Assembly: GCA_021297985.1 (NCBI GenBank)
Contig: JAJTGU010000124.1
Coordinates: 1 to 33,587 of the forward strand
Length of the DNA stretch: 33,587 nt
Reading direction: 5' to 3'
Source: Rubrivivax sp.
Lineage (GTDB): Bacteria > Pseudomonadota > Gammaproteobacteria > Burkholderiales > Burkholderiaceae_C
In this document: positions 16,407-24,056 of the stretch, one piece after another
How the letters are laid out: each line of letters begins with the position of its first letter
Numbering within the stretch: position 1 is the stretch's first letter
Program-made: the position numbers and the translations under genes
The notes under the pieces: generated by a model
What the model was told of the DNA's origin: nothing
The model's input: only the letters and a program-made list of their open reading frames with translations
Database searches by the model: none

Positions 16407-17672
16407 ATGCAAGCCACCGCCGTCACCGCCCTTTTCGTGGCCGCTCTGGTGCTGTCGCTGGTCACGCGGGTGTGGCTCGCGACACGCCAGATCCGCCACG
16501 TGGCCGCCCACCGCGACGCCGTCCCCGCGCGTTTCTCGGCCAGCGTGACGCCAGCCGCCCACAGAAAGGCCGCCGACTACACCATCGCCAAGCTGCGCTT
16601 CGGCCTGGTGACCCTGTTTGTCGGAGCCGTTCTGCTGATCGGCTGGACCCTGCTCGGCGGACTCGACCTGCTCAACGCCACGGTGCGCTCCTGGGTCCAG
16701 CCGGCCTGGGGTGACATGGCTTACCAACTCGCGCTGCTGGTGGGCTTCAGCATCGTCGGCAGCCTCATCGATCTGCCCGGCGAGTGGTACGCGACGTTCC
16801 GCATCGAGCAGCGCTACGGCTTCAACCGCATGACGCTGAAGCTGTGGTTGCTCGACGGACTAAAGGGGGCACTGGTCGGCGCCGCAGTCGGCCTGCCGCT
16901 GGCCGCTCTGGTGCTGTGGATCATGGCTTCCAGTGGTGGCCTGTGGTGGCTCTGGGCCTGGCTGGCCTGGGTCGGGTTCAACCTGCTGCTGATGGTCATC
17001 TACCCGACGCTGATTGCGCCGATCTTCAATCGTTTCGTCCCCCTGGAAGACACGGCGCTCAAGGATCGCGTACAGGCGTTGATGGCTCGCACCGGCTTTG
17101 CCGCCAAGGGCTTGTTCGTGATGGATGGCAGCCGGCGGTCGGCGCACGCCAATGCCTACTTCACGGGCCTGGGCTCGGCCAAGCGGGTGGTGTTCTTCGA
17201 CACCCTGCTGCAACGGCTGAACGGCGCCGAGGTCGAGGCCGTGCTGGCGCACGAGCTCGGTCACTTCAAGCGCCGGCATGTGCTCAAGCGCCTGGCCACG
17301 ATGTTCGGGCTCAGCCTGGCAGCGCTGGCCCTGCTGGGTTGGCTGGCGCAGCAGCCGGCCTTCTTTGCCGGACTGGGCACGACGCCGCTGCCGCAGGCCC
17401 CCGCGCACGCGCTGACCTTGATCGTCTTCATGCTCGCGCTTCCGCCCTTCGTGTTCTTTGTCGCGCCGCTCGCGGCCCAGGTGTCCCGCCGGCACGAGTT
17501 CGAGGCCGATGCCTACGCCTGTGCCCAGGCCGACGGCGCCGCCCTGGCCAGCGCCTTGCTCAAGCTGCACGAGGACAACGCCAGCACCTTGACTCCGGAC
17601 CCGGTCTACGCCCGCTTCTACTACTCGCACCCACCCGCGGCCGAGCGCCTGGCGGCGTTGCCGGCACCCTGA
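16407..17672 (+). CDS. M48-family membrane zinc protease (Ste24/CAAX protease-like)
   Basis: A 421-residue polytopic membrane metalloprotease. The zinc motif HELGH is at 282-286 and the third ligand E366 lies in [11 protein letters not shown], the EAD motif of the M48A (Ste24) group. Seven or so hydrophobic segments surround it, and [15 protein letters not shown] (about 239-253) is the segment conserved before the active site. Eukaryotic Ste24 trims prenylated proteins; bacterial relatives likely act in membrane-protein quality control, which is inference. ATG 16407 is chosen since the earlier open frame lies inside orn on the other strand. It heads a run with the pterin dehydratase (30 bp downstream) and rsgA. 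Confidence 0.9.
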   Translation: MQATAVTALFVAALVLSLVTRVWLATRQIRHVAAHRDAVPARFSASVTPAAHRKAADYTIAKLRFGLVTLFVGAVLLIGWTLLGGLDLLNATVRSWVQPAWGDMAYQLALLVGFSIVGSLIDLPGEWYATFRIEQRYGFNRMTLKLWLLDGLKGALVGAAVGLPLAALVLWIMASSGGLWWLWAWLAWVGFNLLLMVIYPTLIAPIFNRFVPLEDTALKDRVQALMARTGFAAKGLFVMDGSRRSAHANAYFTGLGSAKRVVFFDTLLQRLNGAEVEAVLAHELGHFKRRHVLKRLATMFGLSLAALALLGWLAQQPAFFAGLGTTPLPQAPAHALTLIVFMLALPPFVFFVAPLAAQVSRRHEFEADAYACAQADGAALASALLKLHEDNASTLTPDPVYARFYYSHPPAAERLAALPAP

Positions 17673-17702
17673 ACCCCTCTTCACCCCGCTGAGTCCCGCC
17701 CG

Positions 17703-18044
17703 ATGAGACCGTCACCCGCCGAACTGGCCACCCGCCGCTGTCAGCCTCTCGAGGGCCAGCCGGCGATGCAGGACGCCGATGTCCAGGCCCATCTCGAAGG
17801 GTTCCCGGGCTGGGTGCGCGTCGGCGATGCCATCGAGCGCCGGTACGGATTCGCCGACTATCACCGGACGATGGCGTTCGTCAATGCCGTCGCCTGGATC
17901 GCCCATGTGCAGGATCACCACCCCGACCTGGCGGTGAGCTACGGTGCGTGCACGGTGCGTTTCAACACCCATTCTGTCGGCGGCATCTCGATCAACGACT
18001 TCATCTGCGCAGCCCAGGTCGACGCCTTGCTCGCCAGCCCGTGA
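17703..18044 (+). CDS. phhB: Pterin-4a-carbinolamine dehydratase
   Basis: A 113-residue protein of the PCD/DCoH family, which dehydrates 4a-hydroxytetrahydropterin so that the cofactor can be recycled. The active-site signature DHHP (71-74) is intact, followed by NTHSVGGISINDF (88-100) with the third histidine H90. In bacteria the usual partner is phenylalanine hydroxylase, but no phhA is present in this window; it may be elsewhere, or the enzyme may serve another pterin, such as molybdopterin-related metabolism. The gene lies 30 bp after the M48 protease gene and 10 bp before the rsgA start, so it is probably co-transcribed with them. Confidence 0.9.
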   Translation: MRPSPAELATRRCQPLEGQPAMQDADVQAHLEGFPGWVRVGDAIERRYGFADYHRTMAFVNAVAWIAHVQDHHPDLAVSYGACTVRFNTHSVGGISINDFICAAQVDALLASP

Positions 18045-18054
18045 GCCAAGCGTC

Positions 18055-18972
18055 TTGAGTCCACCCGCCGGCGACCGCACGCTGGACCTCGGCCTCGTCG
18101 TGGCGGCCCATGGCCGGCATGTCGTCGTCGAAACCCCTGAGGGCGATCGGGTGCGCTGCCTGACGCGCGGCAAGAAGAGCGAACTCGTGGTCGGTGACCG
18201 GGTCCGCTGGCTTGCCAGCGGCGATGAGGGCGTGATCGAGCGCCTGGAGCCGCGGCGCAACCTGTTCCATCGCCAGGACGAATGGCGGAGCAAGTCGTTT
18301 GCCGCCAACCTGGACCTGATCCTCGTGCTCGTGGCGCCTGAGCCGCCGTTCTCCGAGATGCAGCTCACGCGCGCCCTGGTGGCCGCCGAGTCTGCGGGCA
18401 TTGCTGTGCTGCTGGCGCTGAACAAGGTCGACCTCGCGAGCGCTGACGCCGCGCGCGAGCGACTGAGGCCGTACCGTGCGATGGGCTTCGAACGCATCGA
18501 GCTTGCGCTCAAGCACGACGCGGCCGCCGCCGTGGCCCTGCTGACGCCTCATCTGACGGGCCGCACGACCCTGGTGCTGGGTGCCAGCGGCATGGGCAAG
18601 AGCACGCTGATCAATGTGCTCGTGCCCAGTGCGGCAGCCCAGGTCGGTGAGCTGTCGGTGGCGCTGAACAGCGGCCGCCACACCACCACCACCAGCACCT
18701 GGTACTGGCTCGGCGAAGGCCGCGACTCGGCGCTGATCGACTCGCCCGGCTTCCAGGAGTTCGGCCTGCACCACATCGAGCCGATGGCCCTGGCCGGCCT
18801 GATGCCGGACCTTCGCGCGGCCATGGGGCACTGCCGGTTCCACAACTGCACCCACCGGCACGAACCCGGTTGCGGCGTGCGCGCGGCAGCCGAACGCGGT
18901 GAGATCGCTCCAGCGCGTTTGCGTCTCTACGAGGCCCTGTTCGACGAGCTTTCTCAGCCCCAGCGCTGGTAA
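18055..18972 (+). CDS. rsgA: Ribosome small-subunit GTPase RsgA (YjeQ)
   Basis: A circularly permuted GTPase of 305 residues that checks late 30S subunit maturation. The order is typical: an N-terminal OB fold (about 10-75), then the G4 motif NKVD (123-126), G1 GASGMGKST (176-184) and G3 DSPGF (229-233). A C-terminal zinc module follows, with ligands C260, C265, H267 and C273 (CRFHNCTHRHEPGC). No ATG or GTG is available in frame near the expected N-terminus. TTG 18055, ten bases after the dehydratase stop, is the best start and gives MSPPAGDRTLDLG; the frame is open further upstream but overlaps the dehydratase gene. Confidence 0.93.
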   Translation: MSPPAGDRTLDLGLVVAAHGRHVVVETPEGDRVRCLTRGKKSELVVGDRVRWLASGDEGVIERLEPRRNLFHRQDEWRSKSFAANLDLILVLVAPEPPFSEMQLTRALVAAESAGIAVLLALNKVDLASADAARERLRPYRAMGFERIELALKHDAAAAVALLTPHLTGRTTLVLGASGMGKSTLINVLVPSAAAQVGELSVALNSGRHTTTTSTWYWLGEGRDSALIDSPGFQEFGLHHIEPMALAGLMPDLRAAMGHCRFHNCTHRHEPGCGVRAAAERGEIAPARLRLYEALFDELSQPQRW

Positions 18973-19000
18973 GCCGGGTACCGACCGGCCACCATGGTGC

Positions 19001-19990
19001 TCACCCCAGCACGTTGGCCAGGGTCAGCAACACCAGCAGCAGCATCCACAGCACCACCGAGCGCCAGACGAGGCCGACCACGCTGTGCAGGTGTGCCGCA
19101 GTCGCCGCGCTGCCCGGTGTCGACCCCTGGGCTTCGGCCAGCGTGGCGTCGCCGCCGCCGGCAAAGGGCTTGGAGCGGTCGGGCGTGACGCCGGGCGCGG
19201 CAGCCCCGCCGAGCTGCACGCCCACGGCGCCAGCCGCTGCGGCCAGGATCACGCCCTCGTTCGGATGCAGCCAGAGGCCGGCGTCGCGCCGCCAGGCGGC
19301 CACGGCCTCCTCGAAGTTGCCGACCACGGCGAAGCCGGCCGCAGTCAGGCGCGCGGGCACGTGGTCGATGAACACAAACAGCCGCCGCGCCAAGGCGAGC
19401 ACTCGATCATTGTCGGGTGCGTCGAGCCGCGCATTCTTGAATGCCCACCAGCGGCTCGAGAACTCCGCCATCCGGTACAGCACCGCGCCAACCGGCCCCA
19501 GGCCGACCGCCGACATCACGACGAACCAGAAGAACACGCCGAAGACGTGCCGGTGAGCGGCCAGTACCGAGTGCTCGATGACGTGGCGCAGCAACTCGGT
19601 TCGCGGCAGTTCGCTGGCGTCCAGGTGCAGCCACTGGCCCAGCAGACGCCGAGCCTCGTTTTCGTCGCCACGATCCAGCGCGTCGCGGATGTCGGTGTAG
19701 TAGTGGCTGAACTGGCGGAAACCCAGCGTGAAGTACAGCAACAGCACATCGAAGGCCAGACCACCGATCAGGCTCCAGTGACTGATCGCCAGGTACAGGC
19801 CTCCGGCCAGCACCACCGGAACCCCAACCGACACCGCCCAGACCACCGCGGCATGGTGACGGGCCCCGGCATCGAAGTTTCGACCACACCAGTGCAGCCA
19901 GTGGCCAAGGTTCTGGTGCACCCAGTTCTCGCGTGGCAACGGCTTGAGTTGCTCGATCAGCAACGCCAGCAGGACGGCAAAGAAGCTCAT
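19001..19990 (-). CDS. CobD/CbiB-like inner-membrane protein
   Basis: A 329-residue membrane protein resembling the CobD/CbiB family, whose true members attach aminopropanol to cobyric acid. It begins MSFFAVLLALLIEQLKPLP, as in the CbiB-like proteins widespread in betaproteobacteria, and shows about five hydrophobic segments, the last at the extreme C-terminus (about 305-328). LLLYFTLGFRQFSHYY (83-98) and ARRLFVFIDHVPARLTA (about 215-231) match conserved blocks. These proteins usually occur outside cobalamin clusters, as here, so a role in cobamide synthesis is doubtful; AmpE-like regulators are a related possibility. It follows the NUDIX gene after 46 bp and converges with rsgA, with only 28 bp between stops. 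Confidence 0.75.
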   Translation of the reverse strand: MSFFAVLLALLIEQLKPLPRENWVHQNLGHWLHWCGRNFDAGARHHAAVVWAVSVGVPVVLAGGLYLAISHWSLIGGLAFDVLLLYFTLGFRQFSHYYTDIRDALDRGDENEARRLLGQWLHLDASELPRTELLRHVIEHSVLAAHRHVFGVFFWFVVMSAVGLGPVGAVLYRMAEFSSRWWAFKNARLDAPDNDRVLALARRLFVFIDHVPARLTAAGFAVVGNFEEAVAAWRRDAGLWLHPNEGVILAAAAGAVGVQLGGAAAPGVTPDRSKPFAGGGDATLAEAQGSTPGSAATAAHLHSVVGLVWRSVVLWMLLLVLLTLANVLG

Positions 19991-20036
19991 GTCGCGATGA
20001 TAGGAAGCCGCAACCGCGCAGGCACCCGCGGACCGA

Positions 20037-20726
20037 TCAAGCGGCCAGGAAGCGGTACAGGTTGCGAAGCATGGCTGCGGTAGCGCCCCAGATGAAGAAC
20101 TCGGGCGCCTCTGGCGCTGGCCGCCAGGGCATCGACAGGAACTGGCGCTGACCGCCCTCGTATTGCCAGACATGGCGCTGGTGGTGCGCCGGCGTCATCA
20201 GGTACTGCAGCGGGACCTCGAAGGCGGCATCGACCTCGCCCGGATCGAGTTGCAGCACCAGAGGCGGCTTCAGCAAGGCCACGACCGGCGTCACGACGTA
20301 GGAGGTCACGGTCGCGTAGCTCGGCAGGCTGCCCAGCACCTCGGCGCTGTCGCCAGCCAGGCCGATTTCCTCGGCGGCTTCGCGGAGCGCAGTCGCGACG
20401 GGGTCGGCATCGTCCGGCTCGGCACGGCCTCCTGGGAAGCTGATCTGCCCGGCATGGTCGCGCAGCCGTTCGGCTCGCTGGGTCAGCAGAACGTGCAGAC
20501 CATCGGCACGTTCGACAAGAGGCACCAGAACGCTCGCGTCGCGCGGGGTGCGTTCGGTGAAGAAGCGGCCGTCGCCGCTGAACTCGGGCTGCCAGCTCGG
20601 AGGCGCAGCGAATCGCAGGCGCAGCGCATCGGGCTGCAAATGCGAAACCGGCACCGGCGGCAGGTGGCCGTCGGTGCCGGCGATGGGCACGACTCGCGGG
20701 TCGAAGATGCGCGGCGGAGGGTTCAT
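20037..20726 (-). CDS. nudL: NUDIX hydrolase, CoA pyrophosphatase type (NudL/YeaB)
   Basis: A 229-residue NUDIX protein. The catalytic box is complete, with G100...REAAEEIGL (115-123). Directly before it is LLTQRAERLRDHAGQISFPGG (from 80), the extra signature of the UPF0035 branch that hydrolyses coenzyme A and its thioesters to 4'-phosphopantetheine and 3',5'-ADP. The ATG at 20726 gives a normal family length; the frame reaches further upstream but there overlaps rplS. It sits 43 bp downstream of rplS and 46 bp before the CobD/CbiB-like gene, so it may be a tail gene of the rpsP operon. Confidence 0.88.
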   Translation of the reverse strand: MNPPPRIFDPRVVPIAGTDGHLPPVPVSHLQPDALRLRFAAPPSWQPEFSGDGRFFTERTPRDASVLVPLVERADGLHVLLTQRAERLRDHAGQISFPGGRAEPDDADPVATALREAAEEIGLAGDSAEVLGSLPSYATVTSYVVTPVVALLKPPLVLQLDPGEVDAAFEVPLQYLMTPAHHQRHVWQYEGGQRQFLSMPWRPAPEAPEFFIWGATAAMLRNLYRFLAA

Positions 20727-20769
20727 GCGTGACAAGCCACGCCTGCCACCCCGCGCAGCATCCCGCCGG

Positions 20770-21123
20770 TCAGGAGAGCTTTTCCTTGATGCGGGCCGAC
20801 TTGCCGCTGCGCTGGCGCAGGTAGTACAGCTTGGCACGGCGCACATCGCCGCGGCGCTTGACCTCGATGCCGGCGAGCAGCGGGCTGTAGGTCTGGAAGG
20901 TCCGCTCGACGCCCTCGCCGTTGGAGATCTTGCGCACGATGAAGCTGCTGTTCAGCCCCCGGTTGCGCTTGGCGATGACGACGCCTTCGTAGGCCTGCAC
21001 GCGCTTGCGCGTACCTTCGACGACGTTGACGTTGACGATCACGGTGTCGCCAGGGGCGAAGGCCGGGATCTTGCGGTTCAGGCGGGAAATCTCTTCCTGC
21101 TCAAGGGTGGCGATCAGGTCCAA
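20770..21123 (-). CDS. rplS: 50S ribosomal protein L19
   Basis: L19 sits at the interface of the two ribosomal subunits. This 117-residue protein matches the family over its whole length ([58 protein letters not shown]). The start is TTG 21123, which aligns exactly with the universal MDLI start of betaproteobacterial L19; GGAG (21133-21130) lies six bases upstream. The protein contains no internal methionine and no ATG exists in frame upstream, so a non-ATG start is certain. It is separated from trmD by 111 bp, longer than usual for this operon. Confidence 0.96.
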   Translation of the reverse strand: MDLIATLEQEEISRLNRKIPAFAPGDTVIVNVNVVEGTRKRVQAYEGVVIAKRNRGLNSSFIVRKISNGEGVERTFQTYSPLLAGIEVKRRGDVRRAKLYYLRQRSGKSARIKEKLS

Positions 21124-21129
21124 GGGGGG

Positions 21130-21133
21130 CTCC
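21130..21133 (-). promoter_or_regulatory. Shine-Dalgarno that fixes the TTG start of rplS
   Basis: GGAG on the minus strand lies six C bases before TTG 21123. It is the only purine-rich site at a proper distance from the conserved L19 N-terminus and decides the start. Confidence 0.75.
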
Positions 21134-21234
21134 GGTGCGATCTTGAGCGGTGGGTTGAAGAGGAGTCTGGAAGTTGACTGCAGCGTGCCGCCGCGGTGTG
21201 CTTCCTTGAGTCCGTCAGAGGATCGCAAAGCCTC

Positions 21235-21990
21235 CTAGTATAGCCCGAGCGTCGTCAGGAAGCGCTCGTCGTCGGCTGACAGTTGCCCCGCGCCCCGTGC
21301 GGCGGCGATCAGGTCCGGCCGGCGGCGCGCGGTCAACAACAGGGACTGATCACGACGCCAGCGCGCAATCCGGCCATGGTGCCCGGACAGCAGGACGTCC
21401 GGCACCACGTGTTCGACGCCGTCGATCAACAGCGACTCGGGTCGGCTCCAGCTTGGGCCCTCGAGCAGCCCATCGGAAAAGCTGTCCTGTTCATGGGACG
21501 GCGCGGTCAGCACACCCGGCTGCAACCGGGCGACGGCATCGAGCAGCGCCAGCGCCGGCAACTCGCCACCTGAAAGCACGTAGTCCCCAAGGCTGAGTTC
21601 CAGCGTCACCCGCGTTCGCACGACCCGGTCATCCAGCCCTTCGTAGCGGCCGCAGATCAGCACGGCGCCCGGGCCGGTGGCGATCTCGCGCACCAGGGCC
21701 TGGTCAAGTCGGCGGCCGGTGGGAGTGAAGTGGACGACGGGAACCGCTTCGTCACCCCCGCGGTCGGCAGCCACCGCTCCCAGCGCCCGCAGCAGGGGCT
21801 CGGCCAGCATGACCATGCCGGGGCCGCCGCCAAACGGGCGGTCGTCGATGCGCCGGTGCGGGTCGTCGCTGAAGTCCCGCAATGCCCAGGTTCGCACCTC
21901 CACGGGGCCAGCAAACGCCCGGCGCGTGACGCCCTGGGTCAACCAGGGCGCAATCAGCTCGGGGAACAGCGTGACGACGTCAAAGCGCAT
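21235..21990 (-). CDS. trmD: tRNA (guanine37-N1)-methyltransferase
   Basis: A 251-residue SPOUT methyltransferase that makes m1G37 next to the anticodon and so prevents frameshifting. The trefoil-knot motifs are intact: GGGPGMV (54-60), LICGRYEGLDDR (111-122) and SLGDYVLSGGE (133-143). The catalytic aspartate D169 lies in SHEQDSF, the same position as in E. coli. ATG 21990 gives the standard [11 protein letters not shown] start and overlaps the 3' end of rimM by 11 bases, so translation is coupled. Confidence 0.96.
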   Translation of the reverse strand: MRFDVVTLFPELIAPWLTQGVTRRAFAGPVEVRTWALRDFSDDPHRRIDDRPFGGGPGMVMLAEPLLRALGAVAADRGGDEAVPVVHFTPTGRRLDQALVREIATGPGAVLICGRYEGLDDRVVRTRVTLELSLGDYVLSGGELPALALLDAVARLQPGVLTAPSHEQDSFSDGLLEGPSWSRPESLLIDGVEHVVPDVLLSGHHGRIARWRRDQSLLLTARRRPDLIAAARGAGQLSADDERFLTTLGLY

Positions 21991-22615
21991 CGCCCACCAC
22001 ATCACCGGGGTCCACTTCCGGGTCGATCTCCCAGTCGACCCGCAACCGCTGGGTCGCGAGATCCACCTCGTCGACGTAGACACCGACAAACGGAATCAGA
22101 AGCTCTTCGCCGCCCCCGGGTGGTGCGATCCGAAGTACGCAGTGCGGGCCGGTCTCCAACAGGCCAATCACGTCGCCCAGCGCGGCACCCTGGCGGTTGG
22201 AAACCGCCAGACCGATCAGGTCGACCCAGTAGAACTCATCGGGGGCGGTCGAAGGAAAGCTGGCCCTGGAGACAAAGATCCGGGCGCCCTTGAGTGCCTG
22301 GGCTGCGTCCCGGTCGTTCAGGTCCTGGACCATCGCGACGACGTGATCGCCCTGGACGCGAACGCCGGTCACCTTCAGGATCGACGGGACCGCGTACGCC
22401 GGAATGCCGGGCTTCGATGCGAGCCGGACAAGGCCCGGGGCGGGTGGCAGCAGGTGCCAGCGCCGACTGCCGAGCAGCGCCTGCGGGTCGGGCGAGATCG
22501 GCTTGACCTTCACGCCCCCCTTGACGCCCCAGGCGCCGGCGATGCGGCCGACCTCGACCGCATCGTCAGGAAAGCCGTCCGCAGGGCGCGGCGGCTGGAC
22601 GCTGGCTGCGCTCAG
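21980..22615 (-). CDS. rimM: Ribosome maturation factor RimM (apparent CTG start)
   Basis: RimM helps assemble the head of the 30S subunit and binds S19. The conserved N-terminal block [18 protein letters not shown], the middle [17 protein letters not shown], the linker [11 protein letters not shown] and the PRC-barrel end [15 protein letters not shown]...VDW are all present. There is no ATG, GTG or TTG between the rpsP stop and the conserved block. The only near-cognate is CTG 22615-22613, which overlaps the rpsP TGA as CTGA and has AAGAAGG seven bases upstream; it gives 211 residues beginning [14 protein letters not shown]. The first GTG (22513) would delete the conserved block. The family assignment is firm; the start is inferred. 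Confidence 0.9.
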   Translation of the reverse strand: MSAASVQPPRPADGFPDDAVEVGRIAGAWGVKGGVKVKPISPDPQALLGSRRWHLLPPAPGLVRLASKPGIPAYAVPSILKVTGVRVQGDHVVAMVQDLNDRDAAQALKGARIFVSRASFPSTAPDEFYWVDLIGLAVSNRQGAALGDVIGLLETGPHCVLRIAPPGGGEELLIPFVGVYVDEVDLATQRLRVDWEIDPEVDPGDVVGDAL

Positions 22616-22863
22616 GCCGTGGCCTTCTTGGCCTGGGTGAGCAGGCGGCTCACGGTCGGCGACGGCTGGGCGCCGTGGTCGGTCCAGTGGGCGACGCGAT
22701 CCAGCGCCAGGCGCAGCGGCTGCTCGGCGCCCGAGGCCATCGGGTTGTAGAACCCGACGCGCTCGATGAAGCGGCCGTCGCGACGCTCGCGCGAATCGGC
22801 AACGACGATGTTGTAGAAGGGGCGCTTCTTGGCGCCGCCACGTGCAAGTCGGATCACGACCAT
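22612..22863 (-). CDS. rpsP: 30S ribosomal protein S16
   Basis: An 83-residue S16, required early in 30S assembly. It opens [19 protein letters not shown] and continues [22 protein letters not shown], both invariant in the family. ATG 22863 has AGAGGA about eight bases upstream (CCAGAGGATTCCTGCCATG). It heads the rpsP-rimM-trmD-rplS operon. The stop codon TGA overlaps the CTG proposed to start rimM. Confidence 0.96.
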   Translation of the reverse strand: MVVIRLARGGAKKRPFYNIVVADSRERRDGRFIERVGFYNPMASGAEQPLRLALDRVAHWTDHGAQPSPTVSRLLTQAKKATA

Positions 22864-22957
22864 GGCAGGAATCCTCTGGGGTACGGTAGGGGTTTGTCGG
22901 ACTGGAATCATCGTGCCGACCGCAGCGCCCGGGAGACACACCGTGCTGGAGTCGATT

Positions 22958-22987
22958 GCGGAGGGGGGCTGTTGGATCCCCCGCCGC
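22958..22987. other. Strong stem-loop in the rpsP leader region
   Basis: GCGG-A-GGGGG (22958-22967) pairs with CCCCC-G-CCGC (22978-22987) around a ten-base loop, with a single A/G mismatch. It is about 95 bases upstream of rpsP, in the 268-bp gap shared with the divergent membrane-protein gene. If rpsP transcription starts near 23053, the hairpin is in its 5' leader. No T-run follows it, so it does not look like a terminator. Confidence 0.4.
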
Positions 22988-23059
22988 GCTTGTCCGGCGC
23001 CGTAGATACGCTGCATGGATCCCGTTGAAGGGCCGTGAGCCGACGCCGAAAAACCCGCA

Positions 23060-23065
23060 AGTATA
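23060..23065 (-). promoter_or_regulatory. Possible -10 element of the rpsP operon
   Basis: TATACT on the minus strand differs from TATAAT at one base and sits in a small AT-rich island upstream of rpsP. No good -35 box lies 16-18 bases away, so the call is tentative. Confidence 0.3.
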
Positions 23066-23131
23066 GTTTGCTCGCACCGCCAGCGGGCCGCAGCGGCCCC
23101 TTGGCGACCCCTTGACGCGTGAATCCTGGCG

Positions 23132-23602
23132 ATGGCTCCTCCCAACAAATCCAAGACCCTCGCCTCCTGGCTGGCCTTCATCGCGGGCAGCCTCGGGCTG
23201 CACCGCCTCTACCTGTACGGCTTTCGGGACGTGCTGGCCTGGCTGCACCCCCTGCCGACCGCGCTGGGGGTCATCGGCCTGCAACGCATGCTCGACCTGG
23301 GCCAGGACGACCGGCTCGCGTGGTTGCTGCTCCCGCTGCTGGGCTTGATGGTGGGCCAGGGCATGTTCATGGCCATCTTGCACGCCTTGACACCCGACGA
23401 GAAGTGGGACGCGCGCCACAACCCGGGGGCCGACGTCACAGCCACCGGCTGGGGTCCGGTGCTGGCGGCGATCCTGTCGTTGCTGATCGGTGGCGGGGTG
23501 CTGATGGCAACAGTGGCCTTCAGCATCCAGATGTTCTTCCAGTGGCAGCTGGAGGCGCCGGCGCCAGCCAGCGAATCGCCTGACCCTGCACCGAAGCCTT
23601 GA
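23132..23602 (+). CDS. TM2-like small membrane protein of unknown function
   Basis: A 156-residue protein with about three hydrophobic segments (roughly 12-32, 63-85 and 108-133). Its start, [25 protein letters not shown], has the lysine, small-residue helix and Gly-x-His-Arg-x-Tyr pattern of TM2-domain proteins, although the rest departs from the minimal TM2 fold. The tail after residue 140 is Pro/Ala/Glu-rich and probably unstructured. Its last 83 bases overlap the 3' end of folK on the other strand. Function is unknown. Confidence 0.72.
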   Translation: MAPPNKSKTLASWLAFIAGSLGLHRLYLYGFRDVLAWLHPLPTALGVIGLQRMLDLGQDDRLAWLLLPLLGLMVGQGMFMAILHALTPDEKWDARHNPGADVTATGWGPVLAAILSLLIGGGVLMATVAFSIQMFFQWQLEAPAPASESPDPAPKP

Positions 23603-24056
23603 AGTCGGCAATGGGGCCCAGCTGCGGGTGGATCAGGTCTGGCGCGAGCTCGAGCAAGGGAAGCAACACAAAGGCCCGTTCGTGCATTCGCGGATGTGGC
23701 AGTTGCAGCATCGTCGGGTCAGGTCGGGTTGACGAGCGCAGTCCGTAGAGCAGCAGGTCAAGGTCCAGCGTCCGCGGTGCATGGCGATAGGGTCGGTCGC
23801 GGCCGAACCGCTGCTCGATCACCTGCAGCTCAGCCAGCAGGCCCTCGGGCTCGAGCGCTGTCTCCAAGGCGGCCACGGCGTTGACGTAGTCCGGACCAGC
23901 GCCGTCGATGGCAGCACTCGCGTACAGGGACGACATCGCCACTGGCACGGTCTGCGGCAGCGCGGCCAAGGCCTGCCAGGCCTTGTGCAGCGTGGCCGCT
24001 GCATCGCCCAGGTTGGCACCCAGGCCCACGTAGGCCCGCTCAGGCGGGGCTGCCAC
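23520..24056 (-). CDS. folK: 2-amino-4-hydroxy-6-hydroxymethyldihydropteridine pyrophosphokinase
   Basis: HPPK transfers pyrophosphate from ATP to 6-hydroxymethyl-7,8-dihydropterin in folate synthesis. The 178-residue product shows VGLGANLGD (10-18), [11 protein letters not shown] (56-66), [23 protein letters not shown], with Mg-binding D98 and D100, and [20 protein letters not shown] from 121. GTG 24056 is the nearest start to the conserved N-terminus and overlaps the pcnB 3' end by 17 bases. About 15 residues beyond the usual C-terminus ([14 protein letters not shown]) extend the gene into the opposite-strand membrane-protein gene. It is the last gene of the hda-HAD-pcnB-folK chain; the pcnB-folK order is common in proteobacteria. 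Confidence 0.94.
   Translation of the reverse strand: MAAPPERAYVGLGANLGDAAATLHKAWQALAALPQTVPVAMSSLYASAAIDGAGPDYVNAVAALETALEPEGLLAELQVIEQRFGRDRPYRHAPRTLDLDLLLYGLRSSTRPDPTMLQLPHPRMHERAFVLLPLLELAPDLIHPQLGPIADFKASVQGQAIRWLAPAPPAATGRTSGC

Noticed and set aside
21980-22513. GTG 22513 as the rimM start
   Set aside because: It is the first standard start codon but removes [15 protein letters not shown], the most conserved RimM segment.
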